Below, in pieces: positions 12,401-23,479 of a stretch of DNA of 64,000 nt (positions within the stretch are counted from its first letter, which is position 1; each line of letters begins with the position of its first letter). The notes under the pieces are model-generated. The model was not told the origin of the DNA, did not search any database, and worked only from the letters and a program-made list of their open reading frames with translations. The stretch comes from Wurfbainia villosa (taxonomy: Eukaryota > Streptophyta > Magnoliopsida > Zingiberales > Zingiberaceae), in contig CM046005.1 of NCBI GenBank assembly GCA_025175895.1, positions 60,040,325 through 60,104,324 of the forward strand. Direction: 5' to 3'. Both the position numbers and the translations under genes were made by a program.

Positions 12401-12815
12401 TACTAGTGGTGGATGCCAATTTCTTGGGTCCTCCCTAGTTAGTAGGAGTAGTAGGAAGCAACATTGTGTTGCTTTATCAACCACCGAAGCCGAATATGTG
12501 GCTATGGGTGGTTGTGTAGCTCAATTACTTTGGATGAGACATACTCTTGTGGACTATGAGCTACACTACTCTAACATTAAAGTTTATTGTGATAATGTGA
12601 GTACCATCAACTTGACCAAAAATCCGGTACATCACTCTCGAACCAAGCACATTGAAGTGAAACATCACTTCATAAGAGATCATGTGGCAAGAGGGGACAT
12701 TGAACTTAATTATGTAGAATTTAAGTCTAACCTTGCCGATATCTTCACCAAAGCTCTTCCCGAAGCTGAATTTTCATCATTAAGGAGAGAGCTTGGTATG
12801 TGCTTTGTAGAGTAA
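9457..12815 (+). pseudogene. pol: Copia A Pol: Gag C-terminus, PR, IN, RT, RNase H (broken)
   Basis: Domain order PR-IN-RT-RH is that of copia. 9457-9714 is the Gag C-terminal segment (WVPKKF motif), ended by TAG 9712. Protease has VDSGCSTHMTG (D codon 9742). Integrase has the HHCC finger (WLWHRRLGH ... CDACQEGK, 10117-10260) and later catalytic motifs near 10321, 10511 and 10620. RT has YVDDIIFG at 11871. RNase H starts near 12350 (YTDSDYAG). Breaks: frameshift around 10489-10500 in an A run, frameshift around 10690-10700, TGA 11760 and TAA 12339. It cannot make a working polyprotein. Confidence 0.92.
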
Positions 12816-12818
12816 AAT

Positions 12819-13828
12819 TCTAGGTTTGCATGATCCTATACTTATATAGCTTCTTTATACCTTGATGCATCTCACAAAAGCCTTAAGAAACCTTGATTTT
12901 TGTATTGAAATACTTAGAAACATGTGAGATGATAGGGAAGGTGTACTTGGCTCATCATGCTTGTTATGATGCATTACTATGAGCCAATGACACACCTAGA
13001 GACATAAAAACCTTATGGACCAATCATGGGGAAGGCTTGTATTCAAGTAATGAATACATAGCTCAAAGAACATGGTTGTAAATTTCAAATAATATGTATT
13101 TTAAACTATGTTCATCATAGTTTGAAAAATAGTTTTCAAATGGAACACAAAAGTGATACAAAGTTTGCAAAATCTTTAGAACTTTTGATAGGTTCCAAGT
13201 TTGTATCAATCTTGTAATCTGGAAAACATATATTTTTCAAATTATTTTTCCTTGATAAACTATGATTTCAGAAATGTGTACGCAAAATTTCGTGATTTTT
13301 CGAGATTTCAGGAATTTCTACCGCATTTCTGAATTTGGTGAAAAATTTGAAATTTGGTTTGTCACAGCAATGACCTGTTCTGAAACCACGTTTTCTGATA
13401 ATAAACTCCATTTTCTGATATTTGGTGTATCTTTGATGTCCTAACACTATAGTATGATAAAATTGCGTATAAACAAGTTTTAGGACTAATTAATGCAGTG
13501 TTTTAGGGGGGGTTTCATAAATTATATCTTTTTCATCCCCAAAACCATTGTTGGTGCAAAGTTAGGACTTTATCTTTGAATTTTTGATATGCTTTGCTTC
13601 AACTATTGTTTACACATTATAAAGCATATCTTGGATTAAGGGAGAGCTTAATTTCTATCTTATGCCTTAGTCCAAGATCCAACACCTTTAATTCTTTCAT
13701 TTTTGAATCCTTCTCTTTTTTATGTATGTCAAAGGGGGAGAAGGAGTGTTTTAAGTTATAATTCATATTATGTGCGTACTTTTAAAGACCTAACTTAAAT
13801 GATTGTCAAACATCAAAAAGGGGGAGAT
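12819..13828 (+). other. Copia A 3' untranslated region with PPTs
   Basis: About 1 kb without coding sequence. Shares CCAATCATGGGGAAGGCTT (13020 area) with the 3' UTR of gag-only copia B (reverse complement near 22837). PPT-like AAAGGGGGAGA occurs at 13728 and again at 13816-13826 directly before the LTR; multiple PPT-like copies are a known Sirevirus trait. Confidence 0.8.
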
Positions 13829-13901
13829 TGTTGGTGCAACAATGCTCCAAGCATTTATATATGTTTTGATGTTTGGATAATCATCTAAGTTAGGCAATAT
13901 C
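13829..13901 (+). repeat. Copia A 3' LTR, first part
   Basis: Matches 6806-6878. Interrupted by solo LTR E; the last five bases ATATC (13897-13901) are the TSD repeated at 16020-16024. Confidence 0.95.
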
Positions 13902-16019
13902 TGTTGGGTTTCCGGCACCGCGGCGTGTGTGTGTTCGATCATGTTTCGTAAACATGAACACAGCGGAAGCAATAAAAATAATAAATACTCCTATTTATTA
14001 CAACACACACAACACACGCATGCATATTACAACAAGTGTAGACATAACCGTAAATTTAAATTTGCAATAAAAGGAAATTTATCTACGTTATACCTTTTGT
14101 ATGACGTATAGCGGGAACGGCATCGACCGGAACGATCCTCGCTAGAATCGTCTCTATCCGTATCCACGCCGAGTTTCTCGGGATGACTTCGCTAAGCCAC
14201 GAGCTTCGTCTTCATACGGGTTACTAGCCTCGTGTTGAAGACGACGTGATCGAGAGATGATCACGATCCGAATCCAAATTCGGATCCTAAGACGAGTCCT
14301 CAAAACGCGCTTCTCCGGAGAGGTATTCGTCAACCGATTGACGAATCCTTCGTCCTCCACCTCAGAGGATTACCGGAGATCGAATCCCCGGTAAGTTATC
14401 CGCTGTCGGAGCTCTAACCGTCGTCCAAACGACGCTCCGACGAGAGGAGAAGAAGCTGTCCAGAAAACTGGACAGCTTGGTGGAGGAGTAGGCGCCGGCC
14501 AAAACAAGGAAGCCAAGTGCTCACCTTTTCACCGAGGACTAGGAAGATCACCGCAGGGTCGCCGGAGGGTTCACCGGCTGAAGCTTGGACGCCGACAAGG
14601 AGATGACAGCTGCACAACAAGCTAGGCGGCAGCCTAGGGTTGGCGCCGAGCAACTCCAAGGGTGGGCGGCAACTCAAAGGCTAGGAGTTTTGGATTAGGG
14701 CTTAATTATCCATTATCCATGATGGTTTATTTTAAGTTAAAACGAACCGAACCAACTTTTGGTTCATTCATTTAAAATAAACCAAACCCCTTTGGTTTAT
14801 TCTCATCCATTGGATTAGAACCAAACCATTTTGGTTCATCCATTACGTCTTCATAAGACGCGGCCCATCCACGCTTCCATTGTGACTGAAACGATTTCAT
14901 GCTCGCTTTATGTTTGGTCCAACCAAACCTAGTTTCTCTCGGTCTGAGAATCCCATTCTCAAGCTCGTTTTAAATCCTTTGGATTACGCTCGTTGTGCGT
15001 GTGACCAAATAGGTTCTCGGTTTATGTTGGCCGTCTATAATTAACCATTAATTATAGAACGATCATGAGTGGCACCTAGTAGTACATCATGATCCCCAAT
15101 TAACCGAAAAGATCAATGGTTGATCCAGAACTATTTCTGAAACCCTTCAGTAGCTCGAATGATTTGTGCCCCATTCCCTTCACTCATCTTATACCCACTT
15201 GGTTCAGGACATGGTCTATAGTGTCAGTCCCCACTAGGCTGACTACGTCACACCTAGCCCAAGTATTATTTTCTCGTCCTACGGATTCTAGTTACTCCAC
15301 ATGTATCGAAGAGTACCTTACTCTAAACATGTAATGCTTTGGCCAAAGGCTTTAGTAACAATCCGACGAGAGGCCATGGGTATACATCTCCTCGCAAGGA
15401 GTGGTGAATTCTTTATAGGCTATTCAAACACCTTCGATCATTTCGACTTATACCCATCATCCCGGGTCCACATCTCCTTAGAGAAGTTTGCTTAAGATGT
15501 CAAAGCATAAGTCTCCATGATCAAGATGACTTGAATACTGCAAGTCAAAGGAACCTCGCACTTAAGCCACAATAAGAACTTCATTGACATATCTATATAT
15601 GCAGAGAACCATATGAAGTCTTACGGCTGGTCACTCCAATGAACTAGTTACCATAACTAGCATCCACGATTAACTCCGAACATCACTATGTCTCCAACCA
15701 GTGAGAATCAGCTGCTTGGATACACCAAGGAGTATACCTCGTGCTAGTCTCGACAGAATTGATGGTGTCCAAATCCATCAATTCATCGACTAGGGATAAT
15801 TCTGATACATCACAATTACACATGTAGAGATACTCACTAGTTGTGATCCAATCACAAATTCTCTCATGCTGTGAATCGTATCGTGGACATTCAGTAAATG
15901 AGTTTAAGATCCAATCAAATACAAAAACATGTATACTCAAATAGTGAATCTTCATTTATCATATAAATGGTTCATACATAAGGCGATTGCTTTAGGACAT
16001 CTCTCATATATTACTAACA
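13902..16019 (-). mobile_element. Solo LTR E (copia family E)
   Basis: 2118 bp, TGTTGGG...ACTAACA with perfect 5-bp TSD ATATC (13897-13901, 16020-16024). No PBS, PPT or coding domain inside. Reverse complement aligns with the LTR at 53589-55390, which is followed by a PBS, giving the orientation. Small ORFs inside have no recognisable domain. Confidence 0.93.
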
Positions 16020-16024
16020 ATATC

Positions 16025-17201
16025 TTGTGATCTAATTGCGAAAATGTTTAAGTGACAGGGAAGTCCAAGTATGATCTTGGTAAAGGAAGTCCAAGTATCA
16101 TCTTGGCAAAGGAAGTCCAAGTATGATCTTGGCAAAGGAAGTACAAGGGATGGACTTGGCAGCGTAAGACCAAGCTTGTAGTCTTGGCAGCGTAAAGTCC
16201 AAGTGAACCTTGGCAAAGGAAGTCCAAAGTAAAGTCTTGGCAGCATAAGTCCAAGCTTGTAGTCTTGGCGGCGTAAAGTCCAAGCATTTGTCAACCCAAG
16301 ACATGACGAAACTGAAGGAAGCTCTTGGAAGCAAAGCGCAAAGGATGAACAAGTCGCGGACTCGAAGGGATCCTGAAGGCGCAAGGCTTATTGAGGAGCT
16401 AGAAGGTTGTGTCTAGGTCTAGGGTATAAAATCAAGTATGAATTACTCATACTTGATGAGTATCACGATCGTCGATCGATGTATCGATCGGATCGTCACC
16501 CTCGACCGAGCCGTCGGTGAAACCCTAACCATCACCGATCGCTTTGGCGGAGCGATCGATACTATGATCGATCGCTGCAAGGGCATCGATCGTGATAAAG
16601 GAATATCGCCACGCGAATGCGCGCACTCGATCACGCTTTGATCACTCGGATCGATCACCCCATTAGTCGATCGATGGAGGATCCGATCGTGATCACACCG
16701 TCATTGAGATTGCGTCACGATCTACGCGAGATTGCGTTTGGCCGTTGGCGTGATCGATGGTAAGCATCACGATCGATCAAGCCAACGGAAAAACAACCCC
16801 TCTTCTATAAAAAGGGGCCATGGGGAGCTTGGTGAAGCTAGTGCTCTTGCTCCCAACTACACCTACGTGCTCACCAAGCTTTCCAAGTGTTTTTAGCAAT
16901 CCAAAACCTCCTCTTCTCTAATCCTAATCTTCCATCATTGTAAAGAAGAGGAGTGCATTGTAAGATAAGGTTTCTCCACCTTGGTTCATCCAAAGGAGGT
17001 TCTAGTGAAGATTGATTATGGCTAATCCACCTTACAGATTGCCATGGAGTAGGAGCATCATCTCCGAACCACGTTACATCGGGTGTTAGCTTTGTTTCTT
17101 GCCTTTATTTGTGTTTATATTTGTATTGCTTCCACTAACATTTTTGTAGAATGAAAGAAAGGCTAATCACCCCCCCTCTAGCCATTCCAAGGGTCCTAAC
17201 A
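16025..17201 (+). repeat. Copia A 3' LTR, second part
   Basis: Continues the 3' LTR after solo LTR E; carries the subrepeats (16061-16290), the divergent CGATCG block (16462-16772), TATA box 16806-16813, and the terminal CACCCCCCTCTAG box near 17170. Ends GGGTCCTAACA at 17201, followed by TSD GTCCT. Confidence 0.93.
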
Positions 17202-17206
17202 GTCCT

Positions 17207-18440
17207 GTGTGCAGCACTTGTCTACTCATGGGAAGGGACGGTATGGCTAGCAGCAGGGACCCCTAGGAGTAGTTAGCTCTTTACGCTTATATGCTACTCA
17301 GTCATTTTACCCAACTCGGCCACTCGAGAGTAGTGGTAGCTGGAGTCGAGATAGTTATCATGTCGTGCCACCCTGGCCACTCTGGGGTCGTGGTTGGACG
17401 GGTCCGCAGACAGTGACCATGCATATGCATTGCTAATATATATGTATGCATGTATTTGATATATGTTTTACATATGACTGTTAGATGCTACATTTGATTG
17501 AGCTATGATTGTTGCATATGCTTGTACATCATGATATATGCCATTTGCATATTATATACTACTGTGTGTTGAGCATGTTATATGTGTTGGTCCAGACGGT
17601 TGTATGCATTTGATTAGCGTCATGTCATTGTGTGGTATGGACCGGGATGTTATTACATGTGATTATATACTGTTCATATGTCTGAGTGTTGGTCAGATAG
17701 GGGATTGACATTGTACGTTATATGGGTTATGTTATTGTGTACCTATTCAGGATGATATAGCTTATGGTGTTGCAAACTATCAGGCACGTTGTTACATTAC
17801 TTCATGTTCAGTAGATTAGTTTAGTATATGCATTGAGTATGACTATACTGTGGTTACTTGTTATTATATTTGGATAGGACTGTATGACTATTGGACATAT
17901 TTTGTATACCTGTAGATATTCACATGTATACTTGTAGATCTCTATATCCCTATATGTTGTTCATGCACTTTCTACATATTACCACTGAGATTATACTCAC
18001 CACCCTGGACCCTGGGTTTCATGTCGCCCAGGTAACAGGTAGAAGATTCCTTAGACATTCGGAGCTCCGTCAGCTGATCCCATCTCACAGCGAACAGATG
18101 GATATTTATTCTGTATTGTTGTTTTCTTGTGGATTGTCATTTTGAAATTTTACCCTGTATTGTTTCCGTATTTGTGATATACAGATGTGTTGTATGTATT
18201 TGGCCTTTGATGTGGTTTCTATTATGTTTCCAGTCGTGTCAAGTCACTCCGGAGTGCATAGTTGGGTCTTTGTATCTTGTTTATCTGTCAGTATGTTTCC
18301 GTTGTGTTTAGTATATTCATGTTTGCTTATTATGTTGTTGTTGTGGGCCTATGGGCCTTGTATTAACTAGATATGTTGCCACATACAGGGGAGATGTCCT
18401 CCGTTTACTTTTCGGCACGACATACTCTCGGGGGATGACA
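17207..18440 (+). repeat. Gypsy 5' LTR, second part
   Basis: Continues 4864-6805; aligns with 49477-50717. Ends CTCGGGGGATGACA. No coding sequence. Confidence 0.9.
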
Positions 18441-18447
18441 ATTTTAT

Positions 18448-18461
18448 TGGTATCAGAGTCC
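18448..18461 (+). promoter_or_regulatory. Primer-binding site of the gypsy element
   Basis: TGGTATCAGAGTCC, seven bases after the LTR end; tRNA-iMet type. Confidence 0.85.
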
Positions 18462-20037
18462 TAGGTTACGAAGTCCATTTTTGGATTTTATTTCATTCGA
18501 ACATCGAGTTTTGCTTTACTCGGTTTTGGTTTTGTGAGTTCTGGGATCTGGCTGTTGCGGGACATCTCCGGGCTGCAAGGGTTAAGGTATGTTAACTGTT
18601 ATTACATATCCTTCTATTGGCTATGCATTTAGTTGCTTATAACAGGGATGACTGGTAGGGTGTTGGTTAGTATTCGTAACCGTGGTTTGAGTTGACCACG
18701 GCAACGACATGTTGAGGTTATTAGACATGTACCTGCTGCCGAAAAGGTAATTACCTTTGAGAGCTGACTGATACCGAGTCGGAAAGCAAGGATTAGGTAG
18801 TCACATTTCTTTTGGATATCAGAGATTACAGTCCTAGGGATTTTCACTAATTATGCTAGTCAGATCATTACCTATAGGGTAATGGACAAGCGAATATACT
18901 ATTTCTGATGCAGATAGTAGAGAATTAGTTTGGAGATATTCATAGGGATTTTGATCCCTGGGTTGGTCGTTCTAAGTTGTATAACTTTGAGTATACTTTT
19001 GACTACTTAACTTGTGTTATACGAAGATAGTGGAGTTGGTTGATTACCATTGTCGGGGTAAAGCCGATAATTGGTGGAAGAGATAGGAAATAACCTTCGG
19101 GAAACCACACATCACTTGGCCACAGTGTAGTGATGTTGTGAGAGTGTATTTCCCCACGTCATCCTCTTTCACTCATCGTCAGGGAATTCTTGAGCTTCAG
19201 ATAGGGTGATCGTTTAGTAACGAAGGTACCAAGCAAAGTCGTTTGACTTGCGAGGGTTATGACCAGCCAATAGCTCGAGAATGTTATTGACATGTCTTAA
19301 GCCACCCATGGTTTATTGGCTAACATCTTGATCAGGATGTTCGGATCATCTACAAAATCCTACCGGAAGTCCTTAGATCGAGTCATGTTCATAGAAATGA
19401 CTCCCTAGTAAGTGTTTAAGAGTGGAAGATTTGATAAGAAGACATTGCAAGTCAAATTATTGGAATCAGAAGTCTCCGAATGTTAGAAAAAAGGGAGCAG
19501 GATTGAAGTTATGGGCCATGAGTGACTATTGGAGAGTTTTCTGATCATAGAAGACCGATTGCAAATCGTCAGCATCTTCTCATGTTTATCAGCGAACTCA
19601 GAAGAAAGACTCCGAAGGGTTTATGTGTGTGCAGTGTGGGTCACGACGAGACACAGAGTCAGATTATCCAATGGATCATTTTATCCGTTTCTACTATAAG
19701 CAGTCGATATCTACGAGGAGAGTATGTACTTTGAAGACTCAATTGAAGACTATGGACGATGCTTTCTAGAGGACGATCCACAACCTCGGAAGCCGAGATC
19801 ATTACAAAAGATTGGGTTATCACGTCAGCAGCGATCTACTAACTTAGATACAGTTGGAGCTCTTTGATACTTCCATCCGGGAGAAGCAATTTACTCAGCA
19901 TTATCAGCAGAAGACATCTCAGAAGACTCAGACATCCAGACGACAGCAACTATTACCTCCCCAGGCGTAACTATACCTTTTGCAGAGTTGGAGCGTGCTA
20001 CGATTCAGTATTTTTCCACCGGTGGAGTACTCTTTAC
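18462..20037 (+). pseudogene. gag: Gypsy gag remnant
   Basis: Decayed leader and gag. In broken frames around 19030-19210 it reads pieces such as KADNWW, ITWPQCSDV and YFP-like that fit chromovirus capsid (A-x-WW ... ITWxxF ... YFP). No continuous ORF longer than about 70 codons. Ends where copia B is inserted (TSD TTTAC, 20033-20037). Confidence 0.6.
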
Positions 20038-20456
20038 TGTAGGATCTCGATGGTGGTTGACTAGAGGGGGGTGAATAGCCCTCTTTCGTCGTAGATGGAA
20101 GTCGTTCGTCTACAAACTTAATTAGCGCAAGCGGAATATACTAATATAAACAATTAAGACAAAATCAACGTAAAGAATAGAAAGCACAAACGCTAACACC
20201 ACAATGTAACGTTGTTCATAGCTTCGCCACTAATCCACAGTCTGATTCGTCCAAGGTGAATCACGCCTCAACCAATCCACTATTGGTCTCTCGCTTTAGC
20301 CCAAGCAAGGTGGAGGTAAACCTTTACAACAAGAGATCACTCCTTCTTTTACAATAAATATGAAAGAAAACTAGAAGAAGGAGTTTGAGCTTTGTGGGGC
20401 ACTTAGTAGAATGTTTTGAGCATGAAGATTAACCATCTATAAGCCCCCACCCTCTC

Positions 20457-20464
20457 TTTTTATA
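20457..20464 (-). promoter_or_regulatory. TATA box of LTR B
   Basis: TATAAAAA on the minus strand, embedded in an inverted repeat CCTCTC...GAGAGG; also at 25688-25695 in the other LTR. Confidence 0.6.
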
Positions 20465-20741
20465 GAGAGGAAGCAATTCTTCCCGTTGAGCACTATCAAT
20501 CGACTGATGCCTTCATTAGTCGACTGATGTTGACTCCAACGGCTCCTGACCAGGTCGGATTTGCGGGATCCATGATCGATCCAACAGTCATATGATCAGT
20601 CAACTGATGCTTTCATCAGTCGACTAATGTTGACTTCCAGTTGAGTGTCCACGAGCTCGACTAGCTTATGTGCTCGTGCACAGTGCTATCAGTCGACTGC
20701 TTTCCTTAAGCAGTCGACAGATGTCGACTTGATCCAGTAGC

Positions 20742-21590
20742 TGTTGGTTGGTTTTGGAGATTAGGGTTTTTCCTATCAATAGCTTGGGCGGCAAGAAACC
20801 CTAAGGAGGAAACCCTAATTAGATTAGGGTTTGGCTCTTTGGTTGGGCGGCTAGGGTTTTCAAGGAAGAGTGGGAGGCAACTATAGGAGAAGATCTCTTC
20901 TTCTTGCTAGGGGGTGGCCGGCTCCTAGATCTCTTCCCTCTTCCTTGGTCGGCGCTCGATCTATTCCTCTTCTCCTCTTCTTTTCCTCTTAGCCGGCGGC
21001 ACAAAGGAGCTAGGGATTGTTCCCTTGTTCGGTTCCTTGGTTGTTTCCATTTTGTTCTCTCCATTCTTGGGGCCGGCGACATCAATCCTTTATGGATTGG
21101 TGGTTGGCTCAAGCAAGAAGGGAAGGAGATTTCTTCTTTCTTTCGATTGAAGAAGATCTAGGAAGCTTCAACTTGTGGAGGATCTTCGCCCACACGAAGT
21201 CTACAAGGAGGTTAGGACATACGGTAGAAGATCGAGAGGTATAAAAGTTTTACAACTTTTATTATTGATTTTTGCATGTTCTTATTATTATGTTCCTTAT
21301 CTTAGTATGTGTTGATTATACTAGTTTACATTTGTAAGTATTTGTATAATCATGGACCCCGAAAATAAACACAAGAACCGGCGATCCGTCCATCGTCTCT
21401 TCCGTGACTAACCGACTAGAAGAGTTTTGTTGCTTGAACAACTAGTTTGTTCAAACGATCACTCAAGTCGTTAGCACGATGATGAATTGGTTGAGCTTAG
21501 GAAACTCATCCCATCCGGATTAGTTTTCATTTGTTGAAAATTTTAATTCGGGGACATGGGAGCCGACGAGCCTCCGAAGCAATTCCTACA
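20742..21590 (+). mobile_element. Solo LTR G (short relative of family C LTR)
   Basis: 849 bp, TGTTGGTTGG...CCTACA, TSD GTAGC (20737-20741, 21591-21595). Its 3' half resembles the 3' half of family C LTRs (GAAGCTTCAACTT, CGCCCACACGA, AGAAGATCGAGAGGTAT, GCGATCCGTCCATCGTCT). The other LTR of copia B lacks it, which confirms insertion rather than deletion. Confidence 0.88.
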
Positions 21591-22149
21591 GTAGCTAACA
21601 CCAGTCGATTGTCGATCGACTTGGAGTAGTCGACTGCCATGACATGACAGTCGAATGGTGCCATGTGAAACTCAAACTTAACATTCATTTGATCTTCCGA
21701 CGGTCGGGTAAACTCAACTCTTGCGGTCGAGCCTCCGACACTCAGCCATTCGGCCAAGTTCACCTAATGAGCTAATTACAATTCACTCATTCTCTCATCT
21801 CACTCGAAGTTCCTCGCCGAAGCTCTCTATGTTTGTTGCCACGTCCCTCGGCAGCATTAAGCGCACGACTCTGCAATGCTCCTTCACGTCTCTTGCCCTC
21901 GAAGTCTGCTTCCTTGGCTTCGCTTCAAGTCATCTCGTTCGGCGGTCCCTCGGCAGCATCAAGGGCACAGCTCTACAATGCTCCTTCTCCGACTCAAGCA
22001 CGAGGTTGTGAGTGGTGACACTTGCCTAAGCTCCATGTGCGAATTACTAAGTCCTGCAAGACTCCAACGCATATATCAAATCAAATCATTCTAACTTAAA
22101 CCCTTTGCCACACACATCAAAACCATATCACGAGTTGATTGCCCTAACA

Positions 22150-23479
22150 ATCTCCCCCTTTTAGATGTGTGGCAATCCATTTAAGTTAGGTAAAACATTT
22201 GATAAAAATAGTAAGTTAAGAAATCATGTAAATAAACATGATTATCAACTCTCCCCCTTAATACATGAAACTCCCCCTAAATGCAATTCTCCCCCTTAAT
22301 ATAACTTACTTAAACATACATATTTCTTTCCCTTTGACACCATCAAAAAGATTAAACTTAGTTATTTAAACATGACATCAAATCTAGGAAACAAAAATCA
22401 CCAAAACATGCCTTAAAATCTGATAAAAGAAGTTACTGGGCATGTTTTTAGTCGATCAGTCGACTGGTTCAGACTACCAGTCGACTGACACTCTGATTTC
22501 AATAATTTCTGATTTTTGGGCTGAATTTCAGAAATGCATTAAAAATTCTATAAAATTTGAAAAATCATGAATTTTTGGAGAACACATTTCTTGTAAGTTC
22601 CTTTATCAATGAAAAATGGTTTTCCATGAAAAATCATTATATTTTCAAAAATTAGGCAAAAACTCAAAAGTTGGAAAATATCTAAAGTTTGTATAAATTT
22701 TAAAACCTAGTTTTGCCTTGAAGCTTTTCAAAACATGAAAATTCAGTTTATGAAACAAGAAATGGTTTTCAAACCATTCGAAATATCCAACCATGATCTT
22801 TGGGCAATATGTCTATGAATTAAACATAAGCCTTCCCCATGATTGGTCTATTATTACTCTTTTGATAATTTAAATGACCATCTAAATGCCATAGGCATTA
22901 GTGGACCATTTGTATCATCCTATCATCTCACCCATGCTATGTTTTCAATCAAGGTAGCCTATAGTGAGTGTGAGATGTTCCTAAAGGTATTTGTATATAC
23001 TTAACCATTAATTTCATGGAATTTTACACAAGGTTAAGTATCATCCTAACATACTACATGATCATAAAGACATATATGCATGAATTTCACATTATGATCA
23101 TGAAACACATGTATCTATCAATTTGTAATCATGCATTAGATATTAAAAACATGAAAATAAGTCATGCATGATTTAAACTATATTGCCCATGACTATGTGT
23201 AAAATATCAAGATCATAAATCATGATTACAAACATATATGACAATTACATTAACTATCATGATTTAAGCATTATTATCAATTTATTGGCACATTATCATC
23301 ACCCAACACTATGCTAAAAATTTATAGGTCATGAGTATCAACATATATAACACTAAGTGTTGAGTATGATTTAAACTATTTAAAGGTGCATTATCATCAC
23401 CCAACATTATTTCAAAAATTTAGTCCCGCCATCCTAAGTCAACCAAAACATATGATATAAGTGAATTCCATATGGTTGA
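22150..23479 (-). other. Copia B 3' UTR and PPT
   Basis: AT-rich, no coding sequence. The PPT (reverse complement AAAAGGGGGAGATTG) abuts the LTR at 22150-22164, and PPT-like CTCCCCCTTA tracts recur at 22250, 22272 and 22289. Contains two AGTCGACTG palindromes near 22455-22490 and the segment shared with the copia A 3' UTR near 22837. Confidence 0.8.

Larger units (their letters stand above)
6806..17201 (+). mobile_element. Copia A, Sirevirus-like, complete but defective
   Basis: TG...CA LTRs (6806-8046; 13829-13901 plus 16025-17201), PBS 8049, gag-pol 8101-12815, PPT 13815-13828, and a perfect TSD GTCCT (6801-6805, 17202-17206). The empty site is seen in the gypsy 3' LTR near 49470. Long gag with acidic/lysine-rich stretches, about 1 kb of 3' untranslated region and duplicated PPT-like tracts fit Sireviruses. 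Its 3' LTR is split by solo LTR E. Confidence 0.93.
20038..22149 (-). repeat. Copia B 3' LTR (contains solo LTR G)
   Basis: About 1258 bp of its own once the 849-bp insertion 20742-21590 and one 5-bp TSD copy are removed, matching the right LTR (about 1.27 kb). Has CTAGAGGGGGGTGAATAGCC at 20061, TATA box (reverse strand, 20457-20464) and many CAGTCGACTGA-like palindromes (20500-20730, 21600-21660). Confidence 0.9.

Noticed and set aside
18600..20037. Possible host gene between LTR and copia B
   Set aside because: No long ORF; the weak protein matches are to chromovirus Gag and the position after the PBS fits.
20735..21596. An 850-bp deletion in the right LTR of copia B mediated by CAGTAGCT repeats
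   Set aside because: The extra sequence has TG...CA ends, a 5-bp TSD GTAGC and similarity to family C LTRs, so it is an insertion in the left LTR.
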